NCBI GenBank assembly: GCA_017557715.1
Contig: JAFYYE010000226.1
Coordinates: 1-13,642, forward strand
DNA length: 13,642 nucleotides
Direction of reading: 5' to 3'
DNA from: Pseudobutyrivibrio sp.
Lineage (GTDB): Bacteria; Bacillota; Clostridia; Lachnospirales; Lachnospiraceae
Below, in pieces: positions 5,525-12,647 of this stretch. The stretch's first letter is position 1. Every line of letters begins with the position of its first letter. Under the pieces are notes generated by a model that was given only the letters and a program-made list of their open reading frames with translations, did not search any database and had not been told where the DNA came from. The position numbers and the translations under genes were made by a program.

Positions 5525-8176
5525 ATGAGTAAAGAACTTGCAAAAACATACGACCCAAAAGGGTTGGAAGATCGTTTGTATAAAAAATGGGAGGAAAATG
5601 GCTATTTCCATGCTGAGGTAGACCGCAGTAAGAAGCCTTTTACAATTGTAATGCCACCTCCAAATATCACAGGACAGCTCCACATGGGACATGCCCTTGA
5701 TAACACAATGCAGGATATTCTTATCAGATATAAAAGAATGCAGGGCTACTCAGCTCTTTGGCAGCCAGGTACAGACCATGCAGCCATCGCTACAGAGGTA
5801 AAGGTTATCGAGCACCTTAAGAAGCAGGGCATCGAGAAGGATAGCCTTGGTCGTGAAGGCTTCCTTGAGAAGTGCTGGGAGTGGAAGGATGAGTACGGCA
5901 CACGTATCATCAACCAGCTTAAGAAGATGGGTTCATCTGCTGATTGGGAGCGCGAGAGATTCACAATGGATGAAGGCTGCTCAAAGGCTGTAGAGGATGT
6001 ATTTGTAAAGCTTTACAAAGAGGGATACATCTACAAGGGCAACCGCATCATCAACTGGTGTCCAGTTTGTCAGACATCTATTTCTGATGCCGAGGTTGAG
6101 CACCAGGAGCAGGCAGGACATTTCTGGCACATGAAGTACGAAATCGTTGGTGAGCCAGGCCGCTTCGTTACATTCGCTACTACACGTCCAGAGACAATGC
6201 TTGGTGATACAGCTGTTGCTGTAAACCCTAAGGATGAGAGATATCAGGATATCATCGGAAAGACTGTAATGCTTCCATTCGTTAATCGTGAGATTCCAGT
6301 TGTTGCTGATGAGTATGTTGATATGGAATTCGGTACTGGTGTTGTTAAGATTACACCAGCTCATGACCCTAACGATTTCGAGGTAGGTAAGAGACATGAC
6401 CTTCCTGTAATCAACGTTCTTAACGACGACGCTACTATCAATTCAAACGGTGGCGAGTTCGAAGGAATGGATAGATATGAGGCTCGTGAAATCATCGTTA
6501 AGAAGATGGATGAGATGGGCCTCCTTGTTAAGATTGAAGACCACACACACAACGTTGGTACACATGATAGATGTAACACAACAGTAGAGCCTATGGTTAA
6601 GCCACAGTGGTTCGTTGCAATGGAAGAGCTTGCTAAGCCAGCTATCGAGGCTATTAAGACAGGTGAGCTTACATTCGTTCCTAAGAACTATGACAAGACC
6701 TACTTACACTGGCTTGAGAACATCCGTGATTGGTGTATTTCACGTCAGCTTTGGTGGGGACACAGAATCCCTGCATACTACTGCCCAGAGTGTGGCGAGA
6801 CAGTTGTTGCACCAGCTTCTGAGGCGCCAACAGTTTGCCCTAAGTGTGGATGCAATCACATGAAGCAGGATGAGGATACACTTGATACATGGTTCTCATC
6901 AGCACTTTGGCCATTCTCAACACTTGGCTGGCCAGAGAAGACAGAAGAGCTTGATTACTTCTATCCTACAAACGTACTTGTTACAGGATACGATATCATC
7001 TTCTTCTGGGTAATCAGAATGGTATTCTCAGGCTATGCTCACACAGGCAAGTCACCATTTAGCACAGTACTTATTCACGGTCTCGTTCGTGATTCACAGG
7101 GCCGCAAGATGTCTAAGTCACTTGGAAATGGTATTGACCCACTTGAGATTATTGATAACTACGGCGCTGATGCACTTCGTCTTACACTTATCACAGGTAA
7201 TGCTCCTGGTAACGATATGCGTTTCTACAACGAGCGTGTTGAAAATAGCCGTAACTTTGCAAATAAGGTATGGAACGCTTCACGTTTCATCATGATGAAC
7301 CTTGCAGACAACGAAGTTACAAAGCCTGCTGATGCAGACCTTGCAACAGAAGATAAGTGGATTATTTCAAAGGTTAACACTTTAGCTAAAGATGTTACTG
7401 AAAATATGGACAAGTTTGAACTTGGTATTGCTGTTCAGAAGGTTTATGATTTTATTTGGGACGAGTTCTGCGATTGGTACATCGAAATTGTTAAGCCAAG
7501 AATGTACTCTCAGGAATATACAGCTAGCAAGAATGCAGCACTTTGGACAGCTAAGTTTGCACTTACAAATGCACTTAAGATGCTTCATCCATTCATGCCA
7601 TTCATCACAGAGGAAATTTTCTGCACACTTCAGAGCGAGGAAGAGACTATCATGCTCTCAGCTTGGCCTGAGTTCGACAGTGCACTTGACTTCCCTACAG
7701 AAGAGGCAAAGGTTGAGCGTGCAAAGGATGTTGTTCGTGGCATGAGACAGCTTCGTACAGATATGGATGTTCCACCTTCAAAGAAGGCTGCAATCCACAT
7801 CGTTGCTGAGTCAGCTGATGTTAGAGCAATCTTCGACGAGATTACACCAATCTTTGCAACGCTTGCAGGTGCAACAGATGTAATCGTTCAGGCTGATAAG
7901 CTTGGCATTGGAGCTGATGCAGTTTCAGCTGTTATTCCAGATGCAACACTTTTCGTTCCACTTGAGGATCTTGTAGACTTCGAGAAGGAAAAAGAGCGTC
8001 TCACAAAAGAAAAAGAAAAGCTCGAGAAGGAGCTTGCACGTTCACGCGGAATGCTTTCTAACGAGAAGTTTATGAGCAAGGCACCAGAAGCAAAGGTTGC
8101 CGAGGAACGCGAGAAATTAGCAAAGTATGAGCAGATGATGGCACAAGTAGAGGCTCGTTTAGCAAGCATGAAATAA
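5525..8176 (+). CDS. valS: Valyl-tRNA synthetase
   Basis: This class Ia aminoacyl-tRNA synthetase joins valine to tRNA-Val in the cytoplasm and edits mischarged threonine. At 883 residues it is full length for the bacterial family. The catalytic Rossmann fold carries PPPNITGQLHMGH (HIGH motif at 53-56) and KMSKS at 528-532. The CP1 editing domain lies between, with TTRPETMLGDTA from 219 and AHDPND at 279-284. Cysteine pairs CPVC (179-182) and CPECG (from 420) with CPKCGC (from about 437) suggest zinc ribbons. The anticodon-binding domain follows, and the last 65 or so residues are a Lys/Glu-rich coiled coil typical of ValRS tRNA-arm contacts. The ATG has AAGGAG 9 bases upstream. Codon use is strongly biased (ACA, CTT, GCT, CGT), as expected for high expression. 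Regulation is by the T-box leader. Confidence 0.99.
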   Translation: MSKELAKTYDPKGLEDRLYKKWEENGYFHAEVDRSKKPFTIVMPPPNITGQLHMGHALDNTMQDILIRYKRMQGYSALWQPGTDHAAIATEVKVIEHLKKQGIEKDSLGREGFLEKCWEWKDEYGTRIINQLKKMGSSADWERERFTMDEGCSKAVEDVFVKLYKEGYIYKGNRIINWCPVCQTSISDAEVEHQEQAGHFWHMKYEIVGEPGRFVTFATTRPETMLGDTAVAVNPKDERYQDIIGKTVMLPFVNREIPVVADEYVDMEFGTGVVKITPAHDPNDFEVGKRHDLPVINVLNDDATINSNGGEFEGMDRYEAREIIVKKMDEMGLLVKIEDHTHNVGTHDRCNTTVEPMVKPQWFVAMEELAKPAIEAIKTGELTFVPKNYDKTYLHWLENIRDWCISRQLWWGHRIPAYYCPECGETVVAPASEAPTVCPKCGCNHMKQDEDTLDTWFSSALWPFSTLGWPEKTEELDYFYPTNVLVTGYDIIFFWVIRMVFSGYAHTGKSPFSTVLIHGLVRDSQGRKMSKSLGNGIDPLEIIDNYGADALRLTLITGNAPGNDMRFYNERVENSRNFANKVWNASRFIMMNLADNEVTKPADADLATEDKWIISKVNTLAKDVTENMDKFELGIAVQKVYDFIWDEFCDWYIEIVKPRMYSQEYTASKNAALWTAKFALTNALKMLHPFMPFITEEIFCTLQSEEETIMLSAWPEFDSALDFPTEEAKVERAKDVVRGMRQLRTDMDVPPSKKAAIHIVAESADVRAIFDEITPIFATLAGATDVIVQADKLGIGADAVSAVIPDATLFVPLEDLVDFEKEKERLTKEKEKLEKELARSRGMLSNEKFMSKAPEAKVAEEREKLAKYEQMMAQVEARLASMK

Positions 8177-8193
8177 TAGAAAAATTAAAGATA

Positions 8194-8280
8194 GCCTGTA
8201 ACTAACAAGCTATGATATTTCTCAAGCGAAGCTTTCTTCAGCTGAGCGGAGAAATCATCATGCTTGTTAGTGTAACAGGC
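8194..8280. repeat. 87-bp near-continuous hairpin between valS and deoC
   Basis: Outer arms GCCTGT (8194-8199)/ACAGGC (8275-8280) and ACTAACAAGC (8201-8210)/GCTTGTTAGT (8262-8271) are followed inward by ATGAT/ATCAT (8212-8216, 8257-8261), ATTTCTC (8217-8223)/GAGAAAT (8249-8255), GC/GC, and AGCT/AGCT closing a 6-base loop. Only short bulges interrupt it. There is no T-tract, so it is not a normal intrinsic terminator for valS. It ends 1 base before the GAGGAGG ribosome site of deoC, so it may be a small repeat element, an mRNA processing or stability hairpin, or a translation control structure. The sequence differs from the element upstream of valS. Confidence 0.7.
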
Positions 8281-8292
8281 GAGGAGGTAATC

Positions 8293-8970
8293 ATGGATAT
8301 TAAGAATATTTTAAGCAAATGCGACCACACTCTTTTAGGTGTAGACGCTACATGGAACGACATCAAGGGAATCGTTGATGACGGTATGAAGTATGAGACT
8401 GCTTCAGTTTGCATCCCAGCAAGCTTTGTAAAGCAGGCTGCAGATTATGTTAAGGAGCAGGGCGGACATCTCCCAATCTGCACAGTAATCGGTTTCCCAA
8501 ATGGTTACGCTACAACAGCTTCTAAGTGCTTCATGGCAAGCGACGCTGTAGATAACGGCGCTTCAGAGGTTGATATGGTTATCAATGTTGGTTGGGTTAA
8601 GGAAGGACGTTACGATGATGTTCTTGCTGAAATTAATGCAATCAAGGCTGCTTGCAAGGGCAAGCTTCTTAAGGTAATCATCGAGTGCTGCCTTCTTACA
8701 GATGAAGAGAAGATTAAGATGTGTGAAGTTGTTTCTAAGTCAGATGCTGATTACATCAAGACTTCTACAGGCTTCTCAACAGGCGGAGCTACATTTGATG
8801 ATATCAAGCTTATGGCAGACCACATGACAAACGGCAAGCTTATCAAGGCAGCTGGTGGTATCGCTGATCTTGAGGATGCTCAGAAGTTTATCGACCTCGG
8901 TGCATCAAGACTTGGAACAAGCCGTGTTGTAAAAGCTGTAAAGGGTCTTCCAAACGACGGGAAGTATTAA
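8293..8970 (+). CDS. deoC: Deoxyribose-phosphate aldolase
   Basis: This class I aldolase cleaves 2-deoxy-D-ribose 5-phosphate to acetaldehyde and glyceraldehyde 3-phosphate, the last step of deoxynucleoside breakdown in the cytoplasm. At 225 residues it has the normal family length. D94 in EVDMVINVG and K185 in IKAAGGI are the activating residues, and K156 in YIKTSTGFS is the Schiff-base lysine. The frame is open upstream to 8212, but that part encodes the palindromic element and has no ribosome site. The ATG at 8293 is preceded by GAGGAGG at ideal spacing and matches the usual N-terminus. It follows valS by 116 bases with no clear promoter of its own, so read-through from valS is possible. 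Codon use is biased as in valS. It is linked by pathway to cdd and the BMP lipoprotein further on. Confidence 0.97.
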   Translation: MDIKNILSKCDHTLLGVDATWNDIKGIVDDGMKYETASVCIPASFVKQAADYVKEQGGHLPICTVIGFPNGYATTASKCFMASDAVDNGASEVDMVINVGWVKEGRYDDVLAEINAIKAACKGKLLKVIIECCLLTDEEKIKMCEVVSKSDADYIKTSTGFSTGGATFDDIKLMADHMTNGKLIKAAGGIADLEDAQKFIDLGASRLGTSRVVKAVKGLPNDGKY

Positions 8971-9015
8971 TCCTCGTTCGTGAAAATTTAATGAAAAATA
9001 CGCAAAATTTAGTGA

Positions 9016-9049
9016 ATTTTGTGACAAAATAAAAGTATTGAAATATAAT
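9016..9049 (+). promoter_or_regulatory. fapA promoter with a palindrome over the -35 box
   Basis: GTGACA (9021-9026, 5 of 6 to TTGACA) and a perfect TATAAT (9044-9049) are separated by 17 bases. A perfect palindrome ATTTTGT-G-ACAAAAT (9016-9030) covers the -35 box, and CAAAATT (9003-9009) with AATTTTG (9015-9021) makes a second, overlapping inverted repeat. These could form an operator for a repressor or activator; the upstream pair could also make a weak hairpin at the deoC end. A third small palindrome, CTATTCAGAATAG (9054-9066), is near the expected transcription start. Promoter likely; operator inferred. Confidence 0.65.
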
Positions 9050-9083
9050 TAAACTATTCAGAATAGGCTTATTAGGAGGACTT

Positions 9084-10493
9084 ATGGCTTTACCAGCACA
9101 AGCGCCAAAAGTACAAGTTTCATCTAATGGCTTGGAGGCCACTCTGACCTTCAAGATTCCGGATGGTAAGAATGAAGTGCCAAGCTTTACTGCTGCTCAG
9201 TTGCTTGGTTTCTTAAATAATGCCAATGTTACTTTTGGAATAGATCAGGAGATGCTGGCTAGACTGGCAGATAGTCCTATCTACGGTAAGCCTGTGAAGG
9301 TTGCTGAGGGTAAGCCTCAGGAGCAAGGTACACCAGGATATTTTGAGTATACATTCGATACAAAGTTTAATCGTAAGCCTACCATCCGTCCGGATGGTAC
9401 GGCTGATTACATGAGTATAAAAACCATTGAGACTGTTTCGAAGGGTGATGTTATTGCTATATATCACCCAGCTGTACAGGGTGCTCGTGGTATGTCTGTT
9501 AGAGGACAGATTTTAGAGCCTAAGCCAGTTCGAGATCTTCCACCACTTATTGGTCGTGGATTTGATCGTTCAAAGGATAACCTCACTTACACAGCTAAGC
9601 TTGATGGCAAAATTGAAGTTAACCAGGGTAAAATCAATATCTCACCAGTTCATGAGGTGAGTGGTGATGTTGGTATTGAAACTGGTAACATCAAGTTTAA
9701 TGGTGATGTTATTATCCATGGTGGTGTTCATGATGGCGCCGTTATCGACGCAGCCGGAAATGTTATTATTCATGGATTAATAGAAGATTGCGAAATTCGT
9801 GCCGGTAAAGACTTATTCTTGATTTCAGGAGTTAAAGGTAACGAAAAAACCATGATTAACTGTAATGGTAGTATTACAGCCCAGTTCGTGGAGTATGCAA
9901 TAATTAACTGCGCAGGAAATATTACGGCAGATTATTTCTTCAAGAGCAAGATTACCTGCGAAGGAAAAATCGAGCTTAATGGAAATAATGCTTCTATAAT
10001 AGGTGGCTATGTTTCTGCTGTTCAGGGAATCGAGGTCAACGACATCGGTAATTCCTTTGGAACAATTACAAATATAGCCGTTGGTGTTGATATTGAACGT
10101 ACCGCTGAATTTGAAATGCTGGCTAAGAAAATTGAGGCTCTTAATTCTAATGTCATGAAGATTAAGAAGGGCTTGGAGGATTTCGACAAGCTTGGTGCCG
10201 AGCGAGGAATCAATGTAAAAGAAGACCCTCGTCGTATGCAGTTGCTTCGTGTTAGAATAAGAGATGAGGCAATCGTTCAGGAAGAAACAAAACGTCTTGC
10301 AAAGATGAAGGAAGTAATCGTATCTGGTAAGGATGCTTCCATAAAGGTATTCCGACGTCTTTATGCGGGCGCAAATATTTCTGTGGATGATCATCATGTC
10401 ACTATAAATGATAATCATGACAGAGTTGAAATCACAAAAACATTAGAGGGCTTGAAACTTACAAAAATAACAGGCGAGAGTAAAAAGGATTAA
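9084..10493 (+). CDS. fapA: FapA-family (DUF342) beta-helix protein
   Basis: The 469-residue protein belongs to the FapA/DUF342 family, named flagellar assembly protein A. In vibrios FapA influences polar flagellum formation; in Firmicutes its role is poorly known. The N-terminal domain spans about 1-165. A run of short Gly/Asn/Ile-rich strands at about 180-335 (for example VSGDVGIETGNIKFNGDVIIHGGVHDG, quoted in parts: VSGDVGIETG, NIKFNGDVIIHGG) forms the predicted right-handed beta-helix. A Lys/Glu-rich helical hairpin at about 340-425 and a short final strand region follow. There is no signal peptide or membrane helix, so it is probably cytoplasmic. The ATG has AGGAGG 5 bases upstream. It is first in a unit with a 50-residue small protein and a TPR membrane protein, with no flagellar genes in view. 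The family assignment is strong; a flagellar role here is inference. Confidence 0.9.
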   Translation: MALPAQAPKVQVSSNGLEATLTFKIPDGKNEVPSFTAAQLLGFLNNANVTFGIDQEMLARLADSPIYGKPVKVAEGKPQEQGTPGYFEYTFDTKFNRKPTIRPDGTADYMSIKTIETVSKGDVIAIYHPAVQGARGMSVRGQILEPKPVRDLPPLIGRGFDRSKDNLTYTAKLDGKIEVNQGKINISPVHEVSGDVGIETGNIKFNGDVIIHGGVHDGAVIDAAGNVIIHGLIEDCEIRAGKDLFLISGVKGNEKTMINCNGSITAQFVEYAIINCAGNITADYFFKSKITCEGKIELNGNNASIIGGYVSAVQGIEVNDIGNSFGTITNIAVGVDIERTAEFEMLAKKIEALNSNVMKIKKGLEDFDKLGAERGINVKEDPRRMQLLRVRIRDEAIVQEETKRLAKMKEVIVSGKDASIKVFRRLYAGANISVDDHHVTINDNHDRVEITKTLEGLKLTKITGESKKD

Positions 10494-10496
10494 AAA

Positions 10497-10649
10497 ATGA
10501 TAGATTTCGAAGAAGAGTTAAAAAAATATGAGCCAGCCATCGAGGTTGAGCAGGCTGAGGCTGATATTAAAGCTAGAGATTTGACTGATTTAACAGATTT
10601 GCTTGTTAATATTTCAGCTCAGCAGAATCAGAGTAGCGTAGAGAAATAA
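10497..10649 (+). CDS. Small acidic protein, 50 residues, unknown function
   Basis: A short reading frame of 50 codons starts at ATG 10497, only 3 bases after the fapA stop, with AAAAAGGA 7 bases upstream as ribosome site. The product begins MIDFEEELKKYEPAIEVEQA, is acidic, likely helical, and has a DLTDLTDLL leucine-containing segment followed by a polar Gln/Ser tail. It has no signal peptide, membrane helix or cysteine. Tight coupling to fapA and a good ribosome site support it as a real gene that length cut-offs would miss. It could be a partner of FapA or the following TPR protein; no family was recognised. Confidence 0.75.
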   Translation: MIDFEEELKKYEPAIEVEQAEADIKARDLTDLTDLLVNISAQQNQSSVEK

Positions 10650-10653
10650 TTCG

Positions 10654-10671
10654 AAAGCCAGATTGGTTTTT
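10654..10671 (+). terminator. Weak terminator-like hairpin before the TPR gene
   Basis: AAAGCCA (10654-10660) can pair with TGGTTTT (10664-10670), including one G-T pair, around a 3-base loop, running into a T stretch. The stem is AT-rich and weak, so it would at most reduce read-through from fapA into the TPR gene. No convincing promoter follows in the 25 bases before the TPR gene, which argues that transcription continues. Confidence 0.28.
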
Positions 10672-10695
10672 AACAATATTTACGGAGAATAATAG

Positions 10696-12093
10696 ATGCA
10701 GTGCTTTATGTGTGGTGCCGAGGTTGGTAACGAAAAAGTTTGTTACAATTGCGGCGCCGATATTTTGCTATATAAACAAATCGTATACACATCTTATGTG
10801 TTCTATAATCAAGGCTTGGAAAAAGCTAAGGTACGAGATTTGACAGGTGCTATCGAAGCATTAAAGTCATCCCTTCAGTACTACAAGTACAATACCAGAG
10901 CTAGAAATCTTTTGGGCTTGTGCTATTACCAAGTGGGAGATACTGTCAGAGCCATTAACGAATGGGTTCTGTCCAAGAATCTTCAGGAAGAGGATAATCC
11001 AAATGCTGACAGATACCTGGCGGAAATCGAAGCGGACCCAGGGCTTTTGAGCAAGCTTAATTCCACTATCAAAAAATATAATCAGGCAATTGAATACTGC
11101 AAGTCAGGCAGCCGTGACCTTGCTATGATTCAGCTAAAGAAGGTTATCAGCCAGAATCCTAATTTAGTAAAGGCTCATCAGCTGTTAGGACTTTTGTATA
11201 TACAGGATGGAAAGTATGCTGATGCAAGAAAAGTTCTTTCTGCAGCAGCTAAAATCGATAGCAACAATACCACTACCATCCGTTATATTCATGAGGTGAA
11301 GGAGCGCTTAAAGGAAGAAAATACTGGAAAGCGTCGCAAGAAGAATGATGTCTACACATTCGCAGATGGCAATGATACAGTCATCATGAATGAAAATGCT
11401 CTCAGGAGCATGTTAGATAATACCCGTTCAAGTCTTATGAATATTGTGCTGGGTCTTGTTGTTGGACTGTTGATTTGTTTCTTCCTTATTGTTCCAACTG
11501 TTAAGGACAATATGTCAGATGGAAACACAAAGACTGTCTTAGCTCTTAATGAAAATTTGGCAGAGGCCAGAGATAAAAATCAGGAGCTTCAAGATGAAAT
11601 AGATAATTTGAAGAACAGCCTTTCAGCATATGATGAGACTCAGGATATCCCTACATCATACGAAAATCTTTTGGCTGCGCAGAACTATCACGCAGCTGGT
11701 GACGATGTTTCCGCCAGTGATTCTATTCAGCTTGTATCAAAGGATATTTTAGGAAGCGCAGGAAAGTCTGCTTATGATTCGCTCTATCAGCAGCTCGCTC
11801 CTACAATCATCATGGGATACTATAATGATGGCAATACATTCTACAGTGATGAAAATTACGATAGCGCTATCGTTAATTTCCAGACGGTTGTAGATATAGA
11901 TGAAAGATATAATAACGGTGCCGCTCTTTTCTTACTTGGAGACTGCTACAGACTTACAGGTGAGACAGAAAAGGCATTGGAATGCTTTAACAAAGTGGTT
12001 GAGCTTTATCCAGGAAATCAATGGGGACGTCAGGCAAAGGTTTATATTGCTGCCGACGATACAGAGCTTTCTGCCACAGAGGTAGGTGACTAA
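10696..12093 (+). CDS. Zinc-ribbon/TPR single-pass membrane protein
   Basis: The 465-residue protein starts with a zinc ribbon (C3, C6, C16, C19; CFMC and CYNCG), followed by TPR-like helical repeats at about 34-200 on the cytoplasmic side (for example AIEALKSSLQYYKYNTRARNLLG and DLAMIQLKKVISQNPNLVKAHQ in shortened form: AIEALKSSLQYY, LIKAHQLLGLLY-like). A basic patch GKRRKK precedes one membrane helix at about 249-268 (NIVLGLVVGLLICFFLIVP). Outside are a coiled coil (about 285-315) and a second set of TPRs (about 365-450, with YDSAIVNFQTVVDI and TEKALECFNKVVELYPGN). TPRs on both sides of one membrane helix suggest a scaffold linking a cytoplasmic and an envelope complex. The ribosome site is ACGGAGA. 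Downstream, cdd begins next to its stop. No exact family name was recognised; the domain assignments are firm, the partner is unknown. Confidence 0.85.
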   Translation: MQCFMCGAEVGNEKVCYNCGADILLYKQIVYTSYVFYNQGLEKAKVRDLTGAIEALKSSLQYYKYNTRARNLLGLCYYQVGDTVRAINEWVLSKNLQEEDNPNADRYLAEIEADPGLLSKLNSTIKKYNQAIEYCKSGSRDLAMIQLKKVISQNPNLVKAHQLLGLLYIQDGKYADARKVLSAAAKIDSNNTTTIRYIHEVKERLKEENTGKRRKKNDVYTFADGNDTVIMNENALRSMLDNTRSSLMNIVLGLVVGLLICFFLIVPTVKDNMSDGNTKTVLALNENLAEARDKNQELQDEIDNLKNSLSAYDETQDIPTSYENLLAAQNYHAAGDDVSASDSIQLVSKDILGSAGKSAYDSLYQQLAPTIIMGYYNDGNTFYSDENYDSAIVNFQTVVDIDERYNNGAALFLLGDCYRLTGETEKALECFNKVVELYPGNQWGRQAKVYIAADDTELSATEVGD

Positions 12094-12094
12094 T

Positions 12095-12547
12095 TTGACA
12101 GATTTTGAATTAATTAAATTAGCTTTAGAGGCTAGAGAGATGGCTTACACACCATATTCTCATCATAAGGTGGGAGCCGCTCTCTTATGTGATGATGGCA
12201 CAGTATTTAAGGGCTGTAATATTGAAAATGCAGGTTATACACCTACAAACTGTGCTGAGCGTACAGCAGTTTTCAAGGCTGTAAGCGAAGGAAAAACAAA
12301 TTTTAAAGCCATTGCTATTGTGGGTGGAATGGACAATTTAAAAGCATTACCGGTTTGCGCTCCTTGTGGAGTATGTCGACAAGTTTTGAGAGAATTTGTT
12401 AAGCCAGACAGCTTCAAAGTGGTATTAGCTGAAGTGGATGATATCACTAGTATCGCTACACTTAAAGAAAAAAGTGTAAAAATCCACACCATGAGCCTTT
12501 CAGAGCTACTCCCACTAGGGTTTGGGCCTGAAAATTTAGTGCTCTAA
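12095..12547 (+). CDS. cdd: Cytidine deaminase
   Basis: This zinc enzyme converts cytidine and deoxycytidine to uridine and deoxyuridine in the cytoplasm, feeding pyrimidine salvage and catabolism. The motifs are complete: NIENAGYTPTNCAERTA gives zinc ligand C53 and catalytic E55, and PCGVCRQ gives C91 and C94. The frame also offers a GTG at 12086 that would overlap the previous gene, but its only ribosome site is too close. TTG at 12095, one base after the TPR stop, has AGGTGA at 6-base spacing and gives MTDFELIKLALEARE, the family's usual beginning, so it is preferred (150 residues). The C-terminus is slightly longer than the typical 130-140 residue enzyme. It is probably co-transcribed with the TPR gene. 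deoC and the BMP lipoprotein are pathway relatives. Confidence 0.96.
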   Translation: MTDFELIKLALEAREMAYTPYSHHKVGAALLCDDGTVFKGCNIENAGYTPTNCAERTAVFKAVSEGKTNFKAIAIVGGMDNLKALPVCAPCGVCRQVLREFVKPDSFKVVLAEVDDITSIATLKEKSVKIHTMSLSELLPLGFGPENLVL

Positions 12548-12560
12548 TAGACTAAATTCC

Positions 12561-12588
12561 TTGCAAAATTATCCAAATTATTTATAAT
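12561..12588 (+). promoter_or_regulatory. Promoter of the BMP lipoprotein gene, with overlapping palindrome
   Basis: TTGCAA (12561-12566) and TATAAT (12583-12588) are separated by 16 bases, shortly after the cdd stop. A 7+7 palindrome CAAATTA (12574-12580)/TAATTTG (12585-12591) overlaps the -10 box and could be an operator. The predicted leader contains TTTTCA (12601-12606)/TGAAAA (12616-12621), a weak AT-rich hairpin before the AGGAGG ribosome site (12632-12637). Promoter likely, operator speculative. Confidence 0.6.
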
Positions 12589-12647
12589 TTGATTTAGGTG
12601 TTTTCAATTATTAAATGAAAACGTAATTAATAGGAGGAATAAAAAGA

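Noticed and set aside
8188..8216. Possible deoC promoter with TATGAT at 8211-8216
   Set aside because: No acceptable -35 box lies 16-18 bases upstream, and the TATGAT is within the palindrome.
8212..8292. N-terminal extension of deoC from an upstream ATG
   Set aside because: It encodes the palindromic element, has no ribosome site, and does not match the family N-terminus; the ATG at 8293 does.
9053..9061. ACTATTCAG, matching the end of the 146-bp palindromic element
   Set aside because: A 9-base match in AT-rich DNA may be chance, and no further part of the element is next to it.
9825..10418. 197-residue minus-strand frame inside fapA
   Set aside because: Shadow of the FapA coding frame; no ribosome site or family features.
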